From: Nitrosarchaeum sp.
Lineage (GTDB): Archaea; Thermoproteota; Nitrososphaeria; Nitrososphaerales; Nitrosopumilaceae
NCBI GenBank assembly: GCA_009697485.1
Contig: SICY01000035.1
Coordinates: 1 to 7,366, forward strand
Direction: 5' to 3'
Length of the DNA: 7,366 nt
Shown in pieces: positions 1 through 5,503 of this stretch. Under the pieces are notes generated by a model. It did not search any database, was not told the DNA's origin, and was given only the letters and a program-made list of their open reading frames with translations. Position 1 is the first letter of the stretch. Every line of letters begins with the position of its first letter. The position numbers and the translations under genes are program-made.

Positions 1-1145
1 CTAACGGTTTTATGATATGATTGAATCTCTGGACGATATTGATCCTCTTTTTCATACAAAAAAATTGCTTTTTCTTTGAATTTTGGAGTCGCTACTGCAA
101 GATAATTAGAATTTTCGGTAAGAACATCTATCATTTCAAATAATTTTGGATGTGCTCTTGCCTTTTTTAAGACGTACTCCCACAGTCTTCCTTCATGAAT
201 TGCTTGTTTTACCTTATCAACTTCAACTTTTATTGCATGTAAATTATGTAGTGCAATCTCATTAATTTTCTCAGACCCTTCCATTTGGCGCAATTCATCA
301 GGGGTATATTTTGAGCATACTTCACAATTGCATGGGAATACCGAAATATCTGAAAGATTTCGCGTACCATCATCAGTGATGTATCTTTCTTGTTTAGCGT
401 ATAACATGTAGGAGGCAGAATCAAAAGTATCACAGCCAAGGGCAACTGCAAATGGTATGGTTAATGGATGCCCTGCACCAAAAAGATGCAATGGTATAGA
501 GTGTGGCATCTGTTTTTTTGCAACTATGATCATCTGTGCTAATAGTTTGTATTCATATGATTCCATGAATTCTACTGGGCTTCCCAAAGCTAGCATCTTA
601 AAACCCATATCGACTAAACTTTTTGTTGATTTTGCTACAAGATCAAAATGTTCTCCACCTTGAATTGGTCCAATCCAGATTTGACCATTATTCTCACTAT
701 CTTCCAGTGTTTTCTTTGAGACTTTGAGAGTATGGTTAACATATGATTCAGCTTTTTTCCATGCAAGTCCATAACCTGTAGGTTTGTCTAACGGAATTGC
801 AAAATCCGTAAGAATTTTTTTTTCAAAATCTGCCATCTCTGGAGGTGATACTTTGACATCACCATATTCTAGAACTTGATATCCTCCAGAATCAGTCATT
901 ATGGCTCCGTCAAAATCTATTATTTTATGAATTCCTTTTTTTTCAGCTTCATCACCGTAATTATTCCTGGTGATGTACGCATTTGTAATTACTAAATCAA
1001 AACCCATCTCTTTGATCTTCTTGGATGGAATAGTTTGTTTTACAGGATGAATAACTGGCACATAAGCTGGTGTTTCTATTTTCCCATGATTGGTATGGAT
1101 TACTCCAATTCTTCCAGCCAAGTCACTTTTTAAAATCTCAAACAA
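1..1145 (-). CDS. tgtA: Archaeosine tRNA-guanine transglycosylase (C-terminus cut by window edge)
   Basis: The enzyme exchanges guanine-15 in the D-loop of archaeal tRNAs for preQ0, the first tRNA step toward archaeosine. About 381 residues are visible, covering the whole catalytic barrel. It opens with FEILKSDLAGRIG. MTDSGGYQVLEYG carries Asp85 and FDSASYMLYAKQERYIT carries Asp242, matching the two active-site aspartates of the family. The zinc site is Cys272, Cys274, Cys277 (CNCEVC) and His300, with the spacing I recall for the Pyrococcus enzyme. The sequence reaches RPEIQSYHKTV at the edge, where archaeal proteins continue into extra C-terminal and PUA domains, so roughly a third is probably missing. 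No ATG is available. I chose the TTG at 1145 because it sits just before the conserved FEI, 28 bases after a TATA-like box, with a weak GAGAAG upstream. An in-frame TTG at 1160 would add five residues. It lies just downstream of the kinase gene on the same strand. Identity is firm; the exact start is not. Confidence 0.95.
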   Translation of the reverse strand, partial: MFEILKSDLAGRIGVIHTNHGKIETPAYVPVIHPVKQTIPSKKIKEMGFDLVITNAYITRNNYGDEAEKKGIHKIIDFDGAIMTDSGGYQVLEYGDVKVSPPEMADFEKKILTDFAIPLDKPTGYGLAWKKAESYVNHTLKVSKKTLEDSENNGQIWIGPIQGGEHFDLVAKSTKSLVDMGFKMLALGSPVEFMESYEYKLLAQMIIVAKKQMPHSIPLHLFGAGHPLTIPFAVALGCDTFDSASYMLYAKQERYITDDGTRNLSDISVFPCNCEVCSKYTPDELRQMEGSEKINEIALHNLHAIKVEVDKVKQAIHEGRLWEYVLKKARAHPKLFEMIDVLTENSNYLAVATPKFKEKAIFLYEKEDQYRPEIQSYHKTV

Positions 1146-1168
1146 GTTAATGCTTCTCAATAGGAGCG

Positions 1169-1177
1169 TTATTTAAT
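1169..1177 (-). promoter_or_regulatory. Possible TATA box for tgtA
   Basis: ATTAAATAA on the minus strand is centred about 28 bases before the TTG at 1145 and touches the stop codon of the upstream kinase gene. That spacing would give a leaderless tgtA transcript in addition to read-through from the kinase gene. Inferred from motif and distance only. Confidence 0.35.
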
Positions 1178-1725
1178 CAATAAGCAAAAAATTTTTTCAA
1201 ATCATTCCGGCTTGTTACTAAATCAAGCCAATCTACTTCCTCACTTACACCTCTTCCGTTGATTATACTCAGTACTTTCTCTGTAACTTCTGAAATGCTT
1301 TTTCCTGTAACATCTACCTGGAATACCTTTGTTCCAAACTGATTTATTGCATCATGTGCTATAATTCCTAAAATCTCGCTACCTATATTCTCTCTAGTCT
1401 TTTCTTCGATGTATTTTCTTTTTTTATAAACTGTAATCAAATCATATGGATTTCTTCGTAAAACGATCACTATCTTTACTTTAACTGATGATAGAACATA
1501 TGGTGCTAAATGTCCCACAATTAAACTGGGACTGGAAATTTTCTCTTTAAGTATTTTCTCTAATTTTGATATATCTACATCATTTGTATCTTCATTTTTC
1601 TCAAATAATCCTGCATCTCTGGCAATATTATTTATGTCATTAATTGGTAATTGTAGCTGCTTTGAAACCTCTTTTGTTACCGTATGTTTTCCTACGCCTG
1701 GATTTCCAGTAATCACTATAGACAT
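1177..1725 (-). CDS. AK6/Fap7-like nucleotide kinase
   Basis: A 182-residue P-loop kinase of the adenylate kinase 6 (Fap7/hCINAP) type. Characterised members bind ATP, have adenylate-kinase or ATPase activity, and in yeast act with uS11 in maturing the small ribosomal subunit. The P-loop is GNPGVGKHT at residues 7-15. LIVGHLAPYV at 68-77 fits the archaeal AK6 central strand and NMP region. VLRRNPYDL and then KKRKYIEEKTRENIGSEIL at 88-119 match the family's LID segment. The C-terminus ends in WLDLV and a short basic tail, as in Fap7. The length is typical. An unusual point is His14, where most P-loop kinases have Ser or Thr directly after the lysine; Thr15 follows. The ATG at 1725 lies about 26 bases after a TATA-like box, suggesting leaderless mRNA. 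tgtA follows 16-31 bases downstream, so the two are probably cotranscribed. The family is likely; the precise role is inferred. Confidence 0.85.
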   Translation of the reverse strand: MSIVITGNPGVGKHTVTKEVSKQLQLPINDINNIARDAGLFEKNEDTNDVDISKLEKILKEKISSPSLIVGHLAPYVLSSVKVKIVIVLRRNPYDLITVYKKRKYIEEKTRENIGSEILGIIAHDAINQFGTKVFQVDVTGKSISEVTEKVLSIINGRGVSEEVDWLDLVTSRNDLKKFFAY

Positions 1726-1746
1726 ATTATAAAATTAACATGAACT

Positions 1747-1755
1747 GAATTAAAC
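1747..1755 (-). promoter_or_regulatory. Likely TATA box for the AK6-like gene
   Basis: GTTTAATTC on the minus strand is centred about 26 bases before the ATG at 1725, the distance expected for an archaeal promoter whose transcript starts at or near the start codon. Motif and spacing only. Confidence 0.45.
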
Positions 1756-1770
1756 AATTTCTGCAATACT

Positions 1771-1778
1771 AATAAGTA
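1771..1778 (+). promoter_or_regulatory. Possible TATA box for the YchF/Ygr210-type GTPase gene
   Basis: AATAAGTA is centred about 24-25 bases before the TTG at 1799. It lies too close (about 15 bases) to serve a leaderless start at the alternative TTG at 1790, so it favours the shorter protein. The box is a weak match to TTTAWA. Confidence 0.35.
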
Positions 1779-1798
1779 CAATCGAATTTTTGTGGGTA

Positions 1799-2989
1799 TT
1801 GCAAATTGGCTTACTAGGAAAAGCAAATGTTGGAAAGTCTACATTTTTCTCAGCTTCAACTGAAACTCCTGTCCCAATAGGTAATTTTCCATTTACTACA
1901 ATTCAGCCAAACATTGGTGTTGCATATGTAAAAGCTGATTGTGCATGCAAACACTTTGGCATCAAACATCAAAATCAATTATGTGTAAATGGAATTAGAT
2001 TCATACCAATCAAGCTAATTGATGTTGCAGGATTAGTACCAGGAGCACATGAAGGAAAAGGTTTAGGGAATCAATTTCTTGATGATGCAAGACAAGCAGA
2101 AGTCTTGATACATGTTATTGATATTGCTGGGACAACTGACATTCAAGGACACCCTGTCCCAATAGGCACACATAATCCTCTTGAAGATGTTGAGTTTGTT
2201 GAGTATGAATTTGATCAGTGGTTTATAGACATACTTCGAAGAGAATGGGATAAGCTTACTAGAGAAATAGAACAAAAAAGAGCAAAACTAACTGACGGCA
2301 TCGCAAAAAGATTTACTGGTTTGGGAATTAAAGATTATCAGGTACAAGACGTATTACATAAACTAGAACTGATTTCAAAAAACCCAAAGGAATGGAATGA
2401 TTCTGATATCCAAACTTTTGTTAAAGAATTAAGAAAAAACACAAAACCAATAATAATTGCAGCAAACAAGGCAGACCTTTGCAAAGATCTTGATATAATT
2501 AAAAAAATCCCTAACACTATTGTAATTCCTTGTAGTGCTGAGACTGAATTGTTGTTACGAAAAGCTGCCAAAGCTGGAATTATAAATTACAAATCTGGAG
2601 ATGAACAATTTTCTGTAGTGGAAAATAGAGAAATATTACCACAACAACAAAAAGCACTAGACTTGGTAAACACGGTATTTTCAAAAATCCACTCAACCGG
2701 AATTCAAAAAATTTTAAACACTGCAGTATTTGATTTGTTAAAACTTATTGTTGTTTTTCCTGTAGAAGATGAGACAAAACTAACAAACAAAAATGGTGAT
2801 ATTTTACCTGATGCAAAACTGTTACCGCGAGATTCTACTGCAAAAGATTTGGCAGGTTTGATTCATGCAGACATTGCCAAGGGATTTCTACATGCAATTG
2901 ACTGTAAAACAAAACAAAGAATCGGTGGTGATCACAAGCTAAAAAATGGCGATGTGATCAAAATTATTTCAACATTAAGTAGAGGATAA
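1799..2989 (+). CDS. ychF: YchF/Ygr210-type translation-associated GTPase with TGS domain
   Basis: A cytosolic OBG-family P-loop NTPase of the archaeal/eukaryotic Ygr210 branch, whose close relatives (YchF/OLA1) bind ribosomes and can prefer ATP. Numbered from the TTG at 1799 (396 residues): G1 is GKANVGKS at 7-14, the switch region contains NFPFTTIQPN, G3 is DVAG at 75-78 followed by LVPGAHEGKGLGNQFLDD, G4 is NKAD at 223-226, and G5 is CSA at 245-247. The TGS domain covers roughly the last 80 residues, ending in NGDVIKII. A Cys/His-rich insert at 48-62 (CACKHFGIKHQNQLC) is a hallmark of this branch. I prefer 1799 because family members begin almost directly with QIGLxGKxNVGKST and the TATA-like box fits. 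The in-frame TTG at 1790 would add three residues (399 in all). kae1 follows after one base, so they form one operon. The family is firm; the symbol is the broad family name and the cellular role is inferred. Confidence 0.93.
   Translation: MQIGLLGKANVGKSTFFSASTETPVPIGNFPFTTIQPNIGVAYVKADCACKHFGIKHQNQLCVNGIRFIPIKLIDVAGLVPGAHEGKGLGNQFLDDARQAEVLIHVIDIAGTTDIQGHPVPIGTHNPLEDVEFVEYEFDQWFIDILRREWDKLTREIEQKRAKLTDGIAKRFTGLGIKDYQVQDVLHKLELISKNPKEWNDSDIQTFVKELRKNTKPIIIAANKADLCKDLDIIKKIPNTIVIPCSAETELLLRKAAKAGIINYKSGDEQFSVVENREILPQQQKALDLVNTVFSKIHSTGIQKILNTAVFDLLKLIVVFPVEDETKLTNKNGDILPDAKLLPRDSTAKDLAGLIHADIAKGFLHAIDCKTKQRIGGDHKLKNGDVIKIISTLSRG
2981..2985 (+). promoter_or_regulatory. Shine-Dalgarno site for kae1
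   Basis: AGAGG lies five bases before the kae1 ATG at 2991, inside the last codons of the GTPase gene (Ser-Arg-Gly before the stop). It supports this start and translation of kae1 as an internal operon gene. Confidence 0.6.
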
Positions 2990-2990
2990 T

Positions 2991-3974
2991 ATGATTGGTC
3001 TAGGCGTTGAAAGTACAGCTCATACCTTTTCTTGTGCAATATTGGAAAAAAAAGGAAAACAAGGAAAAATTCTATCTGACGTGAGAAAAATTTATCGCCC
3101 TCCTGATGGTGAGGGAATTCATCCAAGAGAGGCGTCGCGTCATCATGTTGAAAACAGTGCCATTGTGTTATCTGAGTGCCTTCAAGAGGCTGGAGTCACA
3201 ATCAAAGATCTTGATATTATCTCATATGCAGCAGGACCAGGACTTGGTCCTTGTCTGAGAGTAGGAGCAGTGGTTGCACGTTCTCTAGCATCTTATTACA
3301 ATATTCCAATATATCCTGTAAATCACGCAATTGGACATATTGAATTAGGAAAATTACTTACTGGCGCAAAAAATCCACTAGTCCTTCTAGTCTCTGGAGG
3401 ACATACAATGCTACTTGCATTTCTAAATAAACAATGGCGAGTTTTTGGAGAAACTTTGGATATTACATTGGGTCAGCTGCTTGATCAATTTGGAAGATCA
3501 CTTGGGTTTGCATCTCCATGTGGAAAAAACATTGAAGATTTGGCTTCATCAACTTCTAATTATGTTCTACTACCCTATTCCGTAAAAGGAAATGATGTAT
3601 CGTTTTCTGGGTTGTTATCTGCAACAAAATCAATTATACAAAAAAGTAAAGCAGATGCATGCTTTTCATTACAAGAAACAGCATTTGCAATGATTAGTGA
3701 GACAGTAGAACGAGCGTTATCATTTACTAGAAAAAAAGAATTATTAGTAGTTGGCGGTGTTGCTGCAAACAAAAGATTATCTGAAATGTTACAAGACGTT
3801 TGTAAAAGACATGGTTGTAAATTTTTTGTAGCTCCACAAAAATATGCTGGTGATTGTGGTAGTCAGATATGTTGGACAGGTCTATTGGAATCCCAAGTAA
3901 AAAAAGGCGTTTCTCTAGAAGAGACTTTTGTCACACAATCATGGCGATTAGATTCAGTTAAAGTGGATTATTGA
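2991..3974 (+). CDS. kae1: Kae1, catalytic KEOPS subunit for tRNA t6A37
   Basis: Kae1 (TsaD/OSGEP family) transfers the threonylcarbamoyl group from TC-AMP to A37 of ANN-decoding tRNAs within KEOPS, together with Bud32, Cgi121 and Pcc1. The protein has 327 residues, normal for a stand-alone Kae1 rather than the Kae1-Bud32 fusion of many euryarchaea. Motifs in order are VESTAHTFS (6-14), HPREASRHH (44-52), the metal-binding NHAIGH with His112 and His116, SGGHT (135-139), GETLD (153-157), VSFSGLLSA (203-211), VGGVAANKRL (254-263), and Asp288 in AGDCGSQICWTG as the third metal ligand. Two motifs differ from the usual forms: the glycine-rich HPGG-type loop reads SPCGKN (175-180), and the usual GDNG reads GDCG. 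The ATG at 2991 has AGAGG five bases upstream and follows the GTPase stop by one base. The 3' end overlaps the convergent PH-like gene by seven bases. Identification is firm; activity of the altered loops is assumed. Confidence 0.96.
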   Translation: MIGLGVESTAHTFSCAILEKKGKQGKILSDVRKIYRPPDGEGIHPREASRHHVENSAIVLSECLQEAGVTIKDLDIISYAAGPGLGPCLRVGAVVARSLASYYNIPIYPVNHAIGHIELGKLLTGAKNPLVLLVSGGHTMLLAFLNKQWRVFGETLDITLGQLLDQFGRSLGFASPCGKNIEDLASSTSNYVLLPYSVKGNDVSFSGLLSATKSIIQKSKADACFSLQETAFAMISETVERALSFTRKKELLVVGGVAANKRLSEMLQDVCKRHGCKFFVAPQKYAGDCGSQICWTGLLESQVKKGVSLEETFVTQSWRLDSVKVDY

Positions 3975-4294
3975 TTTTTATGTTCCTCTATCGCATTTTC
4001 AATATTTTTTAACCAATCTTTAGTATTGAACACTCCAAATTTGTATGTCTGTTCACCTTCTTTTGTTTTGGCAGTAAAACATACTTTTTTTATCAATCTT
4101 CCTTCTTTCCAAGCTTTGCTTACATCGTTTAGTGGAACATCAGCTACTGTATCTCCAAAACGTTTTGAAAAATCCATCATTCTTGATTGTGTCTTATCAA
4201 ATGCTAGCCTCCTATTTGTTAGAGTTAGAATCCCTGCACCAAGTTTGTCTTCGTTACAATCTTCTTGTTTTAGTCTTTTTTCTCCTTCTTCCAT
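3968..4294 (-). CDS. Small PH/GRAM-like domain protein of unknown function
   Basis: A 108-residue soluble protein with no signal peptide or membrane segment. It begins with a charged stretch (MEEGEKRLKQEDCNED). A pattern typical of bacterial PH-like or GRAM domains follows: GAGILTLTNRRLAFDK at 19-34 (strand, turn, 'TNRRL' strand), VPLNDVSKAWKEGRLIKKVCFTA at 53-75, the strand pair and hairpin TYKFGVF at 83-89, and a closing helix DWLKNIENAIEEHK at 93-106. PH/GRAM-like folds bind lipids, peptides or nothing known, so no ligand can be claimed. The gene sits in reverse orientation between kae1 and bud32. Its stop overlaps the kae1 end by seven bases, and its start is 38 bases from the bud32 start. 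A TATA-like box lies about 32 bases before its ATG. Fold assignment is by pattern recognition only and function is unknown. The opposite-strand frame over this region is low-complexity and Ser/Phe-rich, so this strand is the likelier coding one. Confidence 0.78.
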   Translation of the reverse strand: MEEGEKRLKQEDCNEDKLGAGILTLTNRRLAFDKTQSRMMDFSKRFGDTVADVPLNDVSKAWKEGRLIKKVCFTAKTKEGEQTYKFGVFNTKDWLKNIENAIEEHKNQ

Positions 4295-4301
4295 GATTAT
4301 C

Positions 4302-4313
4302 TTTTAATTATAT
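4302..4313 (+). promoter_or_regulatory. Likely TATA box for bud32
   Basis: TTTTAATTATAT is centred about 26 bases before the bud32 ATG at 4333, which fits a leaderless bud32-rdgB transcript. It lies just outside the start codon of the divergent PH-like gene, so factors at the two promoters would compete for the same 38 bases. Confidence 0.5.
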
Positions 4314-4320
4314 TCCTTAG

Positions 4321-4330
4321 GTTATAATTT
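4321..4330 (-). promoter_or_regulatory. Possible TATA box for the PH-like gene
   Basis: AAATTATAAC on the minus strand is centred about 32 bases before the ATG at 4294 and ends next to the bud32 start codon. It would give a 5' leader of only a few bases. Inferred from motif and distance. Confidence 0.35.
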
Positions 4331-4332
4331 TA

Positions 4333-4953
4333 ATGAAATTACTAAAAAAAGGGGCCGAAGCTGATATCTATCTTACACAATGGGATAATTCACCTGCAAT
4401 ACTAAAAATCAGAAAGGCAAAAAAATACCGTAACCCAATCCTTGATGCAAAAATTAGAAAACAAAGAACAGTTAAAGAATCTCAAATAATTTCAGAAGTA
4501 AAATCATTCGGAATTCCAACACCACTTGTTTATTATGTTAATTTAAAAAAATCATCTATTATAATGCAAGAAATTCCAGGTAAACCCGTTCATGATTTGC
4601 CTGATTCAAAGATAATTGAGTTATCAACGGAAATTGGTAAACTTGTTGGAATGATGCACAAAAATGGCATAATGCACGGTGATTTGACCACATCAAATTT
4701 TATCTTGTATAAAAATAAAGTATATGTAATTGATTTTGGATTATCGCAAAAAACAATCAAATCTGAAGATCATGCAGTAGATTTGAGATTAATCAAAGAA
4801 ATTCTAAACAGTGCACATGCCAAAATAATGGAATCTACTTGGAAAAACTTCCTATTTGGTTACAAATCTGTAGTTGGTCCCACAAACTATGCCAAAATTA
4901 CAAACTTGGTATCTATCATTGAAAGTAGAGGACGATATGCCACAGTCGTTTGA
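4333..4953 (+). CDS. bud32: Bud32, KEOPS atypical kinase/ATPase
   Basis: Bud32 (PRPK family, piD261) is the small kinase-fold ATPase of KEOPS. It contacts Kae1 directly and its ATPase activity is needed for t6A synthesis. With 206 residues it is a normal free-standing form. Visible motifs are the glycine-loop equivalent KKGAEADIYL (5-14), Lys25 in ILKIRKAKKYR (23-33), Glu49 in RTVKES (45-50), the catalytic loop HGDLTTSN at 115-122 with Asp117 and Asn122, and the metal-binding DFG at 134-136. The C-terminal ESRGRY (197-202) is the conserved Arg-x-Arg-Tyr-like tail of the family. Here the gene is separated from kae1 by the reversed PH-like gene, so it is neither fused nor cotranscribed with it. 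Cgi121 and Pcc1 genes are not in the window. Its last 17 bases overlap the start of rdgB. A TATA-like box 26 bases upstream suggests leaderless mRNA. Identification is firm. Confidence 0.96.
   Translation: MKLLKKGAEADIYLTQWDNSPAILKIRKAKKYRNPILDAKIRKQRTVKESQIISEVKSFGIPTPLVYYVNLKKSSIIMQEIPGKPVHDLPDSKIIELSTEIGKLVGMMHKNGIMHGDLTTSNFILYKNKVYVIDFGLSQKTIKSEDHAVDLRLIKEILNSAHAKIMESTWKNFLFGYKSVVGPTNYAKITNLVSIIESRGRYATVV
4927..4931 (+). promoter_or_regulatory. Shine-Dalgarno site for rdgB
   Basis: AGAGG lies five bases before the ATG at 4937, inside the bud32 codons for its Ser-Arg-Gly. Motif and spacing are identical to those before kae1. It decides the rdgB start over the upstream in-frame ATG at 4874, which has no such site and precedes the family's first conserved residues by many codons. 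Confidence 0.6.
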
Positions 4954-5503
4954 TTTATTTTTTGTCTCTTCAAATTATCACAAATATCAAGAAGCAAAAA
5001 AAATTTTACGCTCTTTTGGTATTAATCTTAGATTTTTCAAATATGAACTTGAAGAAATTCAATCATTCTCACTACAAGAAATTGCATCAAAAAAAGCAAT
5101 ACAGGCATTTCAAAAATGTAAAAAACCAATAATAGTTGAAGATGATGGACTTTACATTAATTCGCTCTATGGCTTTCCAGGACCATACTCTTCTTATGTC
5201 TTCAAAACTATTGGTAACAAAGGAATTTTACAACTATTAAAACAAAATAGAAAAGCAAAATTTGTTTCCATCATTTCTTTTTGTGATGATAAAAATTCTA
5301 AATCTTTTGAAGCAAAAATTGATGGAAACATTTCCAAAACACAAAATGGAGAAGGTTGGGGATATGACCCAATCTTTATACCAAAAAATTTGAATAAAAC
5401 ATTTGCAGAATTGACTAACAAAAATGAATTATCTCACAGATACAAGGCATTAAAAAAATTTTCTAATTGGTATTTGCATAATCTGAAATCCAACGGTCAA
5501 TGA
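4937..5503 (+). CDS. rdgB: XTP/dITP pyrophosphatase (RdgB/HAM1/ITPA family)
   Basis: The enzyme hydrolyses non-canonical purine triphosphates (XTP, ITP, dITP) to monophosphate and pyrophosphate, keeping deaminated purines out of RNA and DNA. The 188 residues match the family's usual length. Motifs are FVSSNYHKYQEAKKIL (9-24; Ser-x-Asn-x-x-Lys at the nucleotide pocket), EEIQ (39-42), VEDDGLYINSLYGFPGPYSS (67-86) with the catalytic and metal-binding acidic residues, EGWGYDPIFIP (139-149), FAEL (156-159), and SHRYKALKKF (166-175), where relatives have SHRxxAL. The start at 4937 is set by AGAGG five bases upstream and by the conserved N-terminus. The in-frame ATG at 4874 would add 21 residues read from inside bud32. 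The gene overlaps bud32 by 17 bases, so translation is probably coupled. Its final 41 bases overlap the convergent wyosine gene. Family is firm; substrate preference is from the family. Confidence 0.95.
   Translation: MPQSFDLFFVSSNYHKYQEAKKILRSFGINLRFFKYELEEIQSFSLQEIASKKAIQAFQKCKKPIIVEDDGLYINSLYGFPGPYSSYVFKTIGNKGILQLLKQNRKAKFVSIISFCDDKNSKSFEAKIDGNISKTQNGEGWGYDPIFIPKNLNKTFAELTNKNELSHRYKALKKFSNWYLHNLKSNGQ
5452..5458 (-). terminator. Possible oligo-T terminator of the TYW1 gene
   Basis: Read on the minus strand, a run of seven T starts four bases after the TAG stop of the TYW1 gene. Archaeal RNA polymerase can terminate at oligo-T without a hairpin. On the plus strand the same bases are Lys codons of rdgB. 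Spacing is suggestive only. Confidence 0.3.

Noticed and set aside
457..663. 68-residue plus-strand open frame inside tgtA
   Set aside because: It is antisense to strongly conserved TgtA residues (LHLFGAGHP and neighbours), and has no promoter or ribosome site of its own.
3975..4010. T-runs after the kae1 stop as a terminator
   Set aside because: The runs of five and six T are no longer than many others in this AT-rich sequence and lie inside the convergent PH-like gene, so I could not separate them from background.
4026..4307. 93-residue plus-strand open frame opposite the PH-like gene
   Set aside because: Its product is Ser/Phe-rich low-complexity sequence with no domain. The minus-strand frame gives a balanced, domain-like protein with a promoter-like box.
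4874..4936. Upstream in-frame ATG as an rdgB start
   Set aside because: It would add 21 residues read from within bud32, has no Shine-Dalgarno motif, and the family begins at about the ATG at 4937.
4950..5132. 60-residue Lys-rich open frame within rdgB
   Set aside because: It is a shadow in the +2 frame of an A-rich gene; the rdgB frame carries all family motifs.
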